From contig JBAMJR010000195.1 of the NCBI GenBank assembly GCA_038501785.1, positions 5,518,001 to 5,582,000 on the forward strand: a DNA stretch of 64,000 nucleotides, read 5' to 3'. A program made the position numbers and the translations under genes. Below the pieces are notes generated by a model that worked only from the letters and a program-made list of their open reading frames with translations, was not told the origin of the DNA and ran no database searches. Each line of letters opens with the position of its first letter. Positions within the stretch are counted from its first letter, which is position 1. Positions 27,345 to 39,689 of this stretch are shown piece after piece. The stretch is from Myoxocephalus aenaeus. Lineage: Eukaryota; Chordata; Actinopteri; Perciformes; Cottidae.

Positions 27345-27650
27345 GCACGTCTCACGGGTCTGTCTGTCACTTTGATCCAGACTAAAATATCTCTAAACTA
27401 TTATTGCATGACATTTGGTTGAGACTTTTATCTCCCCCTCAGGATAAACTGTAATAACTTTTGTAATCTCCTCCTAACATTTCAGAGAGCTATCCTCAGA
27501 TCAAAATTCTGATTTGTCCAATACCAAGCGTGTTTGTGCTAATAACAAAATGTTAGCATGCATAACACAGTAAACGTAGATAGATGGTGAACATATTAAA
27601 CATTAAACCTCAGCCTGTTAGTGACATTACATCACTTGTTGTTTAAGTAC
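27345..27650. repeat. Fragment of a teleost interspersed repeat (ttagcatgc family)
   Basis: Contains aatatctctaaactattatt, a tcagatcaaaattctgattt segment, an aaaatgttagcatgcataac segment and a gatggtgaacatattaaaca segment. They match, in order, an abundant teleost repeat I recall. A second fragment of what looks like the same family is at 60947-61135. Confidence 0.5.
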
Positions 27651-28115
27651 TGATTTGATTTTCATATTATACTGTATGTGTTACATTTTCTCACTACCCT
27701 TCCGTTTTGTATTTTGGTCTTATTTTCCTTCACTATGTCCTTCCTCTTCCACTAAAATCAACCTCAAGGCTTCACTTCTTGATGGCAGCATTATCACCAC
27801 CGCAGCCCCCTGATAAACGCCCCCCACTCAACGAAGCGCAATGACACACACACACGTATATATGCACACACTGCGTATAGGGCTCTCTGCAGTGCCTCTA
27901 CCTCATTGACCACAGCATAATACTTCATTAACTATATAGCATATTGTACCGTTCTCAGTGAGATTAGCTTCCTTTGTCTCCTTTTAGACCTCGGGAAACC
28001 TCCCTGCCATAAACCTTCTCTCCAGTCACAGAGCCAATAACCTCAAAGTCAAGACATTTTATGTTTTCCTGGCATTTTTGTTTTATTATTATTCGCCATT
28101 CATTCCTTTATTCCC

Positions 28116-28152
28116 AGAGAGAGAGAGAGAGAGAGAGAGAGGGAAAGAGAGA
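28116..28152. repeat. (GA)n microsatellite
   Basis: About 27 bases of uninterrupted GA dinucleotide followed by an impure gggaaagagagag tail. Confidence 0.9.
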
Positions 28153-28554
28153 GCTGGAAGAGATCCATGGCCACATGACTGATTGGGACTTTGACACTGA
28201 AAACTGTGACACTGTAAAAATACAGACGAAGCACTCCCAGAGGGGTCAAACGCTCCCGTTGTATTAGTTAAAAAGCAGAGAAACCAGATACACTTGTATA
28301 AGGATATGATGTAATTTTCTAAAAAGCTCATCAATTATAAAAATGTCCTTTAATGTGTTTATATATTTAACAACTCTCCGCTGAAATATTAAACACCCAC
28401 AGTATTAACAATCAAACTGCTTACGGCTCCACCATAAAAGGGCGGCCATTTGTCTCTCTGCACAGAGGGGAAGTTAAAGAAATTCAGGAGGCAGAGCGGG
28501 GGACCACAGAACTCCATTTTAAACCTTCTGAGAAATGTTTCAGCGCCATTGATC

Positions 28555-28870
28555 ATCGCACTTCATTTCACAAGGCACAAAGCCCGGAGCGAGGACGGCT
28601 CGGGCGACGGGAAGGAAATCAGAAACGGTAAACCTGTCCATCTGGGCCCCGTGTGTGTGGGCGGCTGCTTATTGTTGCACCCTGGCGGGGCCTTTCCGCA
28701 CGACGCGAGCGGCGGATGCGGCGCTGCAATCTGACCCGGTGTGGGCGGCGCAACAGGCTCTGATTGCTTCTTGTGTCCTGGTCTCGCGAATTTTAGAGCG
28801 GGCAAGTTATTCACGTCTTGGCTTGCTTTACAGTCGCCGGCTGCACGCGAGCTCTCAAGGGGAGCGATGT
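28555..28870. promoter_or_regulatory. CpG-rich patch, possible CpG island
   Basis: CG dinucleotides are visibly denser than in the surrounding AT-rich sequence (for example gacgcgagcggcggatgcgg and gtgggcggcgcaac). No TATA box, defined start site or adjacent gene is visible. Whether it is a promoter, an enhancer or a decayed repeat is open. Confidence 0.3.
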
Positions 28871-30044
28871 TCACTTTGAAAGGAAACAGGAAAGGGTTAT
28901 ATTTGAATGTATTGGGGTGCTAAAGGCAAAGGCGTGTGCCATGTTGCAATATATATGATACATGATAATGATGTATGTTGTATATGGTATGTAGCAAGTT
29001 AATAAGTCAAGCAGCATGCTCATTAAGTTATTACGATAAATTATACAGTTTTCTAAATTGTTTTATTTTATTTTGTTCATCTAAATAGTCATCTATAGTC
29101 ATTTATATCAAATAATAAATGACTATATGATCAATAATAGACACCAACAAGAGCGTAAAAGCTGAATTAATGAATTAGTTTATCTGCTGCTTCGGGACTG
29201 TGTGGTTGTGTTTGTGTTTGTCAGATTTCATTGAGAGGAACCAAACAACTGACCAAACATTTGAATCAGATTTTCCAATTTTGCTAAATCCTGATTGGAG
29301 CACGGAAGTATGTGACATCGCCCTTTTGAGTCCCATCCATTTCCAACCAGTGAAAAATGCACAGAGAAAAAAATGTAATCTGAACTTTGCCTTCACTGTT
29401 ATAGAAAATGTGTTCATGTAGGAACAATCACTCATAGCATCAAGCTGGCTGCTGGTTTTCAAGGCTTTTCGCGTTTCTGTTCTACGGGTGGCAACCGGTT
29501 CTCTGTGCCAATTAAGCTTTGAAACCGTACTGCGCCTGTATTTTTGATAGGAACACAGCAGATTCCTGATAACTCGTTGATCGCGTAGCTCACAGAGCGT
29601 CTCAACGCGCCACAGATTTACACAAATGTTCCTTTTCCTTTTCCACATTGGGAGCTTACCCACCTTTATTGCAGTATAGGGCATGTTTAGTGCCCTGCTC
29701 GTGAGCCACTTCACTGAGCTTTCTGTCATGGTTTGTGAATTATTCATTTAAACATGATTGACCGGGGGATTGAATTACGGGATTGATTGATCAGTGGGCT
29801 CGTAAAAAGGAATCCCAATGACCACTGAAACCCAAGTGTGACTTAAATGGCGGAGCTCAACCAGTGCAGGCGGACAACGATCACAACAGCCCTCACTCTT
29901 GCTTCTCTGGATGTTAGCTGGCTGAGGAAAAAGATCAGAAATAAAAAAACTATATGAAAGAAATGTGACATTTGTATACTGTGATTGCTCCCAACGTGTT
30001 TCATGGAACTGCAACACTTTAACGACGAAGCTAAAGATTAGGGC

Positions 30045-30165
30045 TGCGATTAGGAATTATTTTCTTTACTAATGATGTGTTTTTGTTAGAAAAGATGGAC
30101 GGATCGGTCTATAAAATATCAGTAAATCCTGAAAAATGCACGTCCCAAAAAACGCCACTTTACGA
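30045..30165 (-). repeat. Fragment of the same teleost repeat family as 23743-24175
   Basis: Starts tagggctgcgattagga and continues to ggtctataaaatatcagtaa and cctgaaaaatgcac. These are the reverse complements of parts of the family seen at 23743-24175, so this copy is in the opposite orientation. Confidence 0.5.
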
Positions 30166-31154
30166 TGAGAGAAATCCAGGAATTGCGTCATGAAACAATT
30201 TATCCGAGACACATGATGTTTGTTTGTTGCTGGTTATTAAACAAATGTCTCAGCTGTTATTGCGGTCGTAATCATTGTCAGGATGCTGGATGTTGACACC
30301 TTTAACTGGCGCTAGGAGCAACATTCACACAGATATCAGGTTGGATAAAAAATGTCTGTGAACCGTTTCCAGGAGATTATCATTGCTGGTGTTTCTGTCT
30401 CTGTCTCAGACTCCCTCTGTCTGTTTCCTCCATCAAAGCAAAACAACAAATCCCAGAATCCCTGATCTTTCATTACCGCCTGTCTTGCTTTATCCCTTAA
30501 GGTTCAAGTCTGAGCCTTGTGTTTTGTATCTTCTTGTGTTTCTTCTTTCTATTTTGTACATTTCTGCGTTGCTTGTAGCCCTGGACATGCCCTCCTTCTA
30601 TAATAATCCCAGATTACACATAGATACTGGGGTGTGTTATGCATGGTGTATGATCGTGCCGTTATACGGCACACATCTTGTCTTCTTTTACTCTCGATGT
30701 ATGCTTAATGTAATCTTGTGTATTGCAATTTCCTCTATGCAACCGCTGACCTCTGCACCTCCACAAATTGTTGTCAAATTTGGCAATCCAGTCTCCACAA
30801 AACACTAATCATATCTTGTCTTTCCAGAGCTGATGTTCAGTCTACATCAACCAGAGAACCTGACCCAGATGTCACTTTCCATTTAAAGGGAAGGAATGAA
30901 AAAAATTGCCATTGGGGAATTCTTGAAAAACAAGAAAATTTTGGGAATTGTGAAAGAATAACTGCTGCTCCTTTGCAATGCCGGCTCCTCCGGTTTTCAA
31001 CACCATCTTTCAGTCAGAAAGTCTCATATTTATGCAAGACTCAGTATCAGCGGTGCTTCTGTAGTGTGAAGCAGAATCTTATTTACATATTTGTGTATAT
31101 ATATATATGTATTGTAATATATGTATATTAAAAAAGAAATATAAGTGAAATATA

Positions 31155-31224
<70 letters not shown>

Positions 31225-33417
31225 TTGAGATGGCACACACTGTTTGTATAATAAATAGGTGCTGTTTGCATATTGCAGAGTCATTACAGGGTGTCTTCTT
31301 TTTGCTGTGTGCTGTGAAGCTCCTAAATTTAAACGCAAACCACCAGCCTTTCTTTTTTTTTGTTCGGGGAAAGAAAAAGGGAGAAAAAAAAACACACGAG
31401 CAACAAAGCGGAGCTTAATTATTGCTCCAGTAAAAACAAAAAAAAGAAACTATATCCGCACTAGCCTTCCAGAGGCAATGAACACAAACATCTTCATCAT
31501 AATATGTTAACATATAGAGAATGGATTTCAGGAGGTCGATCCGTCTTCATCTTAATAAAAAACCTCTATCTAAATTTTAAATCAGCCCATATAATGACGT
31601 CGGGATTTTATTTTAATCAATTCCTCTCCATGCGCCGCTGCTTTCAATGGTTGATTTTATGGCAGCTGCCTGCGTGGCCTCTGCCTCGAGTCCGTCCCTC
31701 CGGATTCATTTACGGGCCTTTTGTCAACGTACTGTTGCATGTTTTAATAGCCACAAAGCTCCGGGAGCTGCAGGGAGTGCAGTGTGTGCTGTGTGCATTC
31801 GAGCCATCCCAAAATAAGCAACAATAGGAGATCCACAGCTACAGCATGTGTGTGTGTGTGTGTGTGAGTCACATTCAAATGTGTATTTTCTCAAGTCAGT
31901 TGGCAAATATCTGCACTTGGCTTGGCATGCCCACTGTACCCTACTGGCTGCCAGCTGTCACTCAGGACGGCAGAAAGATGGAGGATTGAGAACGAGAGAG
32001 GGGGGGATAAAGGGAGTGGTGATGATGTGAGGACACGAGCCCCGAGGCTTTCTTCCTCTCTTGTTTCTCATTTGTCTCTCTGATGATAACAAAAAACATG
32101 GCAGCCCCGAAAGAAGAGAGGTCGACATGAGAAAGAGGAAGGAGGAAAGAATACTGAAGGGAGAGAGAGCGAGAGGGAGAGAGCCGTACATGGAAAGGAA
32201 ATATGACCGAGCATTTTTCATGTTAATGGCAAAATTACCGCAACATGGTGATTCTTAATGCATTACCCCACATGAGTGCACCCTCGGGTTTAACACGACA
32301 CCAACCGCACACAACAATGTGGTATTTCATGCATACTCTGCATGGGGATAGAAATCCATCAATATGAGCGAGAAAAGTGATGTGATTGATGCCACATTCG
32401 GCGTCGCACTTGGGCGAAGAGCACAGGCTGCACTGCACGTAAGTGAAGTCAATCACGTTGTAAGAGGTGCGCTGTCCTCATTAGGATCCAAACGCAACCA
32501 CACTACTGGGCAAATGCCAGGAAAAAAGGCCGAAAAATGAGCAGTGCATTTAAGAAACGCTTTCTTTCTTCTCTTCGTATGACGCATGAAGACTTTTACC
32601 AACCAACCAACAAGCTTTGCAAAATCTGATGTCATGGCTTCTCTCTGACTTTGGGGCCATCCATCAAGCAACAGTCACAACAGGCGCAAAGAGAGAATTT
32701 CAGCTTAGTTACTCTGAAAAAGTGTCAGCATGTGTGGGTTGGAAATCCTCTGTATCAGCACATGCATTGGATTTGACATGAAGTCACTTGATGTTCTTTT
32801 CTCTGCTGCAGCAGATTTACAGATTAATAGATTTCTCGAAGCGTTTCATGTTACACAACCAGGCATGACACATGCAGATACAACTTGCTCGTTTTCCACC
32901 TCATGGGAAACATTCATATTTAATACATGTGGCCCATATAAAAGGCTTCCAATGAGCTGCACTCTGCAGCTATACAATGATTCTGACAATTCTTTGAATC
33001 TGCATGTGTGTATTCGGTCAATACATGTCAGATACAGCTCTATTACGAACGAGCGGGACTGAGCATGCACGCTTAGGCTTTTCATAAGACACTGATTTCT
33101 GTGATTTACAGTGTACAAGGGGGTTTAACAGATCACTAAATCACTGGGAGACACATTCTGTGACTTGTGCTGGATTTAAACGCTTTAGTGTCTGCAAATG
33201 TCAATACTACTGGGCCTCAGAAAGCCTCCTCCGTGTCTCATTTAGAGCCTCAACCGAGAAGCAAAAGCACCAATAGCTGCAGTTGTTTTGCCTTTCAGAT
33301 TTCAAATGTCTTGTTTTCACGATCACCACTGGGATTTTCCTAATCGTTCAACATGTCGTAATTGTCGGCATGTTCACCTTACAGTATCTCCTGCGTTACA
33401 TAACAAGAGTTTTTAGA
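30166..33417. other. Non-coding stretch
   Basis: No supported gene. It holds a (TA)n tract at 31.2 kb, a short (TG)n at 31848-31867 and a purine-rich segment around 32120-32190. Frames up to about 140 codons (for example 30383-30808) have no recognised domain. Confidence 0.5.
31150..31218. repeat. (TA)n microsatellite
   Basis: About 68 bases of TA dinucleotide with one G interruption at 31160. Related TA/TG-rich sequence begins near 31096. Confidence 0.95.
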
Positions 33418-33421
33418 TTAA

Positions 33422-33965
33422 CAACATGAACACTACTTCACTAACATCGGGTGATTTTTACCCGTGCGATTGTGGTTACGTAATTTTCATTGTGTTGCTT
33501 TTGTCTGAGTTGCGTGTCCTTGTGTAGCTTCATGCTGCTCACTGACGTTATTGAAAGTAGGCGTGTCTCTCTGCTCCAATCGCTGATTTTTTCAACAGGC
33601 ACGTGTTCGGGTAAAATACACCCGACGTTAGTGATAGAGGGTGAAAACATTTCGGATTGATGTTAACATTGAAGGGAGACTTTTCCTTCACAGGAACGGA
33701 TGGACCAAAGAACAAGTTCATAGCTCCATTATTTATATTTTTAATCATGTTTCATTGAAGATTCCCTAATTTTTCACCCAATTTTTAGCCTTTTTTTAGG
33801 GTCCCCCCACGATACCTGTTTTTCGTTTTATTAGAAGTTTTATAGGGTAAAATTGTATTTTAATATATTTTGATGAGAAGTATTTTTTATAAGGTACATT
33901 ATATCAGGTAAAATAAACCAGACATTAGTGATGGTGTTACTATTTGTAACGTCAGCGTTCTAGGG
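33422..33965. mobile_element. Probable piggyBac-like non-autonomous element
   Basis: The right end, read on the minus strand, is TTAA then CCCTAGAACGCTGACGTTAC. The CCCTAGA terminus next to TTAA is the piggyBac-type signature. A TTAA also precedes the proposed left end at 33418-33421, but the left terminal bases match poorly, so that boundary is tentative. Related motifs recur inside: gggtaaaatacacccgacgt with gttagtgat near 33611, and ggtaaaataaaccagacatt near 33907. There is no transposase frame. Confidence 0.5.
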
Positions 33966-33969
33966 TTAA

Positions 33970-34496
33970 AAGGTGCAACGTGTAAGATCTGACAGGAATT
34001 TTGGTTCAAAACATTTAAATGAACTAATATTAACAACAGGATGTGAGGAGGCTAGCGCGTTGACGTTATGTCACAGACGTCTGCGCATTGCGTTGCAGAG
34101 AGAACAAATGAAAGGAGCATGCTAACCAGCTAGCCTCTGCCCGCCCTGTCTCGTTTCAGCCGCTTTGTGAATTAGTCTTCTGGGGGCCGGAGAGGACGAA
34201 ACGAACATTTTCTCATTTCTGTCACTTTGGATTTAACTCGATAAAGAAACCATCAAAGCATAACACGGAGCACAGTAAACACAGAGATGGCTAACGGAGA
34301 CTACAGGCCAACGCCACGCGGGAAGATTACAAGATGGCGGTGTCATTTTGACCATAATCTTGCCCTGCTTTTATTTAGGAGTTGTCTTTTTTTAATAACA
34401 TGATGACTGTACATTTAGATTGCTTGGACCCAGTAGTAGAGGTGAAACGCTCCTATTTCTTTGGAGCATGAGACTGGATATTATACATTGCACCTT
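33970..34496. mobile_element. MITE-like element with AAGGTGCA termini, flanked by TTAA
   Basis: The left terminus aaggtgcaacgtgtaagat and the right terminus tatacattgcacctt are inverted repeats. TTAA occurs at 33966-33969 and 34496-34499. The internal 0.5 kb has no transposase frame and is unrecognised. The TTAA target suggests a piggyBac- or Kolobok-type mobiliser (inference). Confidence 0.55.
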
Positions 34497-34499
34497 TAA

Positions 34500-36772
34500 A
34501 AATAAACATTGTTTTCAAGGCTGCATGAGACTGCATTGTCAAAGAGATGTTGCTGTTATATTCAGATAAACCCTATTTTTACATCCGTAGTTCCGTGTTG
34601 TATTGAAACGGTTATGATCATATTGTGAACAAATATCGCTGGGGGTTCATATAGTGTTTTTTAGATTAAAGAAGCTCCAAGAATGCGGAGAAGAGAGGAA
34701 ATTAAGTTCACACGGCAGAAGAACATATTTCCAATGGGAAAGGCAGAAGGTTTGATTTACCGCGTTGAATATGACCGTCGCTATATCTCCTGCATCAATG
34801 TACACAGAGCCTGTTCCTAAAATTAAGCACGAAGGGCGATGTTTGCTTTAGCAGTCTCTCAGCGTAGCAGTGTGATGTATGAAGCAGGGAGTAATATTGC
34901 CAACACAGGCTCTTTTGAGACAGAAGAATTGTGATTTCATTCCAGCTCAGTACGCTCTCACAAGCAGCTTCAAGCTATTGATGTCTGTTCCCGCAACTCA
35001 TGTTATTCCACATTCAGCTCAGAGACTCCAGGATACCACTTTTAAAGGTAAAGCCACGTACACGACATCAATGCAACGACGACGACGACGACGACGACCC
35101 CGCACCCTCTCGTGGCTTTCATCGGCGCGGGGCTTTCATCTGCAGATGAACTGGTCACTCTGCATGCACGGCCGAAGTATCGCTACTCTGTCACTCGCAG
35201 CCTTAAACCGTCCGCTTTGAAAAGACTGACACATCAAGAGTTTTTTCTTTTTTTCTCATCTGTAAAAATGGCAGAAAAAAAATGCTCAAAAAGACAAAAT
35301 GAATGCAGGAAGCCGAGTTTCTTTAGCCTGGAACCCCGGTAAACGGTTATATCAGCACCACAGCTGATGTAATCAGGGGAAGATATGCACTGCACACACA
35401 GCAAGACTGAAGCATAGCAGGGGGGGAAGAGCAGTTCCTGTCGGCTCTTTTTAGTGATATCATGTCAATCTCTCGTCTTTGCACCTGCACTGGCTTAGAT
35501 TCAATATTAGACTGGGAGCTTGAACCTCACAGACCTCGTATATTTACCAAAAGCCTGTGATCTGATAGGCGGGAGCCATAGGAGCGTCTGTGTGCCGTGG
35601 GACCGGTTGTGAAAGCGACACTGGTGGTTATCATCCGACCAGAGCAGCTCAAGTACCCCTTCACCGTCTTTCATGTTTCCAAATGTGTTTTCTATTAATT
35701 ACACAATAGAGGGATTTATTTCAATAATTTAAAAGTTCCCTTGAGCTATCTATATCAACCGGTTTATCCATTAATTGTATATATCCGTTACCTTTAGACA
35801 TTTCTACTCTGTTCTTCTCTGATGCTAAAAAATCTAAATTGAGCCACTCTTTCCCGTAACCCCTAGCAACGTAACCCCTGGTGTACGAGTACCCCTGTCA
35901 GCGAATCACTGAACTACGACCCCGCCATCACACACGTTTAGTCGAGCTAAAACCACTCCCTGGAAGCCTAATGTTAGCCGGGCTGCTCCAACGTCACTAT
36001 CAATATCGACAAGAAGCTGAAGGAAACAGCCGACCCATCTGGCTTCAAACCACTCAATCTCAGAGCCCAGAATGCAATCTGTTTGCAGAGATCACAAACA
36101 ACCTGACCAGTGCAAACTGGAAGGAAAAAAAAGCAACATACCAAGCCAGGTGCAGAGCGGGCATAGAGGAGGGTGTTGTTCATATTCAGAGGTATGACAC
36201 ACAGGTTTTTGGGGGGGTTTTAGCAGCTTGACAAGCTTCAGTGTTTACTGCTCTTCTTAATGAACTGATTTGCTCGTTTACGAACCTCCGATTCCAATAA
36301 AGATGGACTCTGCGTTTGTCTCAGTTGTGCGTGTGTGAGAAGCTAAGATACAAAATGTTTCTGTTCATGTCAAAACAGACAGAGTGAGTGTGACTGAAAT
36401 GAGCATCGGCACTAATAAGCACCATGCATCGTGTAATAAGTGCTATACTGGTGGTCATTATGGTCTATTTGCATGCTTTCAGTGGTTGACTAAAATTGCA
36501 TTTTGATTCTTGGAAACGGCGACTTGTAAGATGACATGTTTGAATGTCCATTTCATGCATCGCAGCAGCTGAACAGACTCATTTAGTCTTAGGTGTCTGT
36601 TTAATGACATGCTAAGCTGCAGGAATAAAGCCAGTATAGAGGACAGTTCGGTTTTTCTAGTTATACCTTAACCTTAATAACTTAATAACCTTGCATAAAA
36701 AGTCAGCGAAGACCACATACTGTTGAAAGTATTAAGATCTTGCTGGTAGTTAATATTGATTCATTAGTATAT
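34500..36772. other. Non-coding stretch
   Basis: No supported gene. It contains an (ACG)n trinucleotide tract at 35075-35098. Frames such as 35881-36231 have no recognised domain. Confidence 0.5.
35075..35098. repeat. (ACG)n microsatellite
   Basis: About eight copies of the trinucleotide ACG. Confidence 0.9.
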
Positions 36773-36781
36773 CATATTTCA

Positions 36782-37351
36782 GTAGCACTTTATAATAACT
36801 ACATGCTATTTAGCATTAGTTAATCATGAGTAAACACTTAAATAATCATCTATAAAGCATTGTTCCAACATGAACCCTCATTAGTAACTCATTAGTATGC
36901 AATTCATAAACACAGTTATAAATGTTTTATTCTTAATTAATAAGCTTGACTATTATGTGTTTCATGATTGGGTTTTAATATTTTATAAAGGATGGATTCC
37001 CCATTTGTAAATTAAGTATTAAGGACGTATAGATGATTAATAAGATAATTTATAAAGTGTTAGTAAATGATACAAAAAAAGATTTAAATGTAATTTATTC
37101 ATGCATTTATTTATACATATAATGATTTAAATATGCACTAATGGTTAGGGACTATTTAACATGTGCTTTATAAACGTGTTTTAATACTGCAATTCATGAT
37201 TAATTCAGTTAGTTACTAGTCGTTAGTTAAGTATTAGTTAAGTATGATCATGTTGTGTTCATGTTGGAACAATGCTTTATAAATGATGAATTAAGTGTTT
37301 ACTCATGCCTAACTAATGCTAAATAGCGTGTAGTTATTATAAAGTGCTACC
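36782..37351. mobile_element. Foldback/MITE element, short member of the 52.2-kb family
   Basis: Termini are GTAGCACTTTATAATAA on the left and the inverted repeat ending gtgctacc on the right. The outer 94 bases of each arm differ at only about six positions. A perfect 9-bp direct repeat, catatttca, flanks it at 36773-36781 and 37352-37360. The interior matches the arms of the 52185-54055 element (for example ccccatttgtaaat, gtgttagtaaatgatacaaa and gttagttaagtattagttaa). No transposase is encoded. Confidence 0.85.
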
Positions 37352-38012
37352 CATATTTCATACTGGCTTTTAATCAGCATTACAACAATCAACAGCAATT
37401 AGGGAACAATTGGAAATGTTTTCATGTCCGTTTGTATTTTATTTGCCTTGGAAGGATTTCGGTTTGGAGTGCATGTGCTGATTCCCGCTCTGCCAAATAA
37501 ATAGCGCTCATAAAACTCCGGCGTCTGCTGCACAGGATGGCAGGAAGTTTACAATAAATGTCCGGATAAACCCACGAAAGACAGTGTTGCCAACTCTTCA
37601 CCAATGAAATACACTAATGGCTGCTCAAAAAGCCACACAAAGGAGATGATGCAATACCTTCATTTACATGTAAATGACCTTTAATAGGTGCGCGTCATCC
37701 GAATTGAAGAATTTGCAGCGTGAAAACGAGAAAGATGGATGTTGTGGAGTGGAGGGTGAGCTATGACTGGGCTATGAGATGCTTCATTAGCTGGTAGAGA
37801 GACACAAACTGCCCCTTTCTTGTCTCCCAGCCAGCTGACTAACGCGGCTCCAATGAACCTCAGTTTTGTCAGCAGTGGTTCAACGGGCTGTTTACCCTGC
37901 AAATGTACAACTAATTATTTTGTGGTCTTGGCCAAAGATAGAGGCTGTCCAGCTCAGCGCAGGCCTGTGGCAAGGGTACCAGCACCACCCCACTGGTTCC
38001 AGAGCGGCCAAG

Positions 38013-38140
38013 CCTTCCCTTCCCTTCCATTTCATTTCATTTCATTTCATTTCCTTTCCCTTCCTTTCCATCCTTTCCTTTCATTTCCTTTCCTTTCCTT
38101 TTCCTTTCCTTTCCTTTCCATCCTTTCCTTCCTCTCCTCT
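38013..38140. repeat. Degenerate CCTTT/CATTT polypyrimidine tract
   Basis: About 128 bases of T and C with scattered single A residues, built from tttcc, tttca and ttccc units. The complementary strand is almost pure purine. Confidence 0.9.
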
Positions 38141-38312
38141 AATGCTTGCACTGAAGAAGAGAGGAGATTAAAACAACAAAAACAGTTGGATGCAAAATGC
38201 TGTTAAAATATGACAATTTCCATTGAAAAAAAAAAAGAAGGTGTGTGCCCACAGACATTTGGCAGAAATTAGATCTCTGAAAGAGACTGAGAAACTACCA
38301 CTTTATGCCACT

Positions 38313-38348
38313 ACTTTATGCCATGAAAGAAATTTCATGGCATAAAGT
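38313..38348. repeat. Perfect 16-bp inverted repeat with a GAAA loop
   Basis: actttatgccatgaaa at 38313-38328 and tttcatggcataaagt at 38333-38348 are exact reverse complements separated by gaaa. The left arm overlaps a direct repeat of ctttatgcca at 38300-38309. Confidence 0.9.
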
Positions 38349-39689
38349 ATCATTTATTTCTCACACAATTTTAGATCCCTCCAATTTCCCCTGCTATGCA
38401 AGTGTGAGAGCAGATAAATGTCGGTGGGCTCTACTTCATGACAAATAGTAATTTTTATACCCATCATCGGAACACACACGCATCCATTTTTCATTTTATT
38501 TCTGAGGGGTACTAATTAGTACTCATGCATGTCCTTAACCAGTTATACCAATATGACACAACACTTGAGTTTTTTGCAGGATTGACTTACCTTGCAATTA
38601 ACAATATGGGTGAATAGTGAGTAAGTATATGTGCTTTTTGTTTAAATCAATCTCACCTTTTTTCCGTGAGCTGCTTAAATCCTGCTTGTCAGTCCACCTC
38701 CAGTCTGCTCTGACAGGTCTCCACTTACTGACCACCACAAACACTGCAAACCATCAATTTCTCAGCGGTAATGGCAACAATGGGCAGCGGGAAGGCTGTC
38801 ATTCCCATAATGACTGAGCTGTCATGAACGACTATATAATAGCTGTTATGTTTTATGGAGAGGAAGTTCGCATATTCAAAGTGTGAGCAAAAAGTACAGT
38901 GGCCGAGCTGAGACTGCATCATCTATCTGTGATCCAAGTGATCTTTTAATCTGTATATTGTTTTAAGTTCATTATTTCACGCAGCTTGTTCCTGCACGTT
39001 TGGATTGTTTCTCCAAGGAAAAAGCCGCGTGTAGTCTGCCAGAGGTCGGGACAAAGCGATAACGTCAATAACGTGAATAAGTAAAATGTCTGTCAGTTAC
39101 CTCACCTCGCATTCGCAGCCAATTGAAAGAAGCACTGATGATTTGAGACTCATCACTGGCAGCTCCGATCCGCTACAGGTTGGCAAGCAAAGCGCGCTCG
39201 CAGCGAGGTGGTCATTATCGAAAGTAAGCCCCGAGACCGATAATGAATGGTTCCCTCCACATTATCCCGCTTATTACATAGCTGCTTACCAGCGACATTA
39301 ATCAGCCGACACAATATACTGATTTGAAATGTTTTGCTGGAATGCAATGAAGTAATCAACGAGGCAGCTCAGCAGTGCAGCCACAGAGACTAGCATGCAC
39401 GGCTACACTGGGAAGAGAGGCAACAGCAACATAAACCCATCCGAGATCCGCCGCACAGACTATGTCAATAAGAAGTAGCTCAACAAATAACACACTGACG
39501 GATCCTTACACTACAGATACCTTGCACTCTATTGTGTGGCCGCTGTAGCTGCAAACATATGGCATATGACTAAGGCCACTAGTCATCTAATAGCACTCGA
39601 AGAGGCTGCATTGTGCCTGGTCATCTCACAGCAAAATCACATTTTCTTGCATATTCATTGATGTCGGTTTCAGGGTCTCGCTGCAGCAT

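Larger units (their letters stand above)
27651..30044. other. Non-coding stretch with a CpG-rich patch
   Basis: A CpG-rich patch lies at about 28555-28870. A 190-codon minus-strand frame at 29175-29747 has no motif I recognise and no supporting splice or repeat structure. A perfect 13-bp inverted repeat lies at 29094-29106 and 29115-29127. No gene is called. Confidence 0.5.
37361..39689. other. Non-coding stretch
   Basis: No supported gene. It holds a polypyrimidine tract at 38013-38140 and a perfect hairpin at 38313-38348. Confidence 0.55.

Noticed and set aside
29175..29747. 190-codon minus-strand open frame
   Set aside because: No recognisable domain, no codon or repeat pattern, and no nearby splice structure. 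Its length is plausible by chance in 64 kb of sequence.
31030..31395. Tyr-Ile repeat open frames
   Set aside because: Translation of the (TA)n microsatellite.
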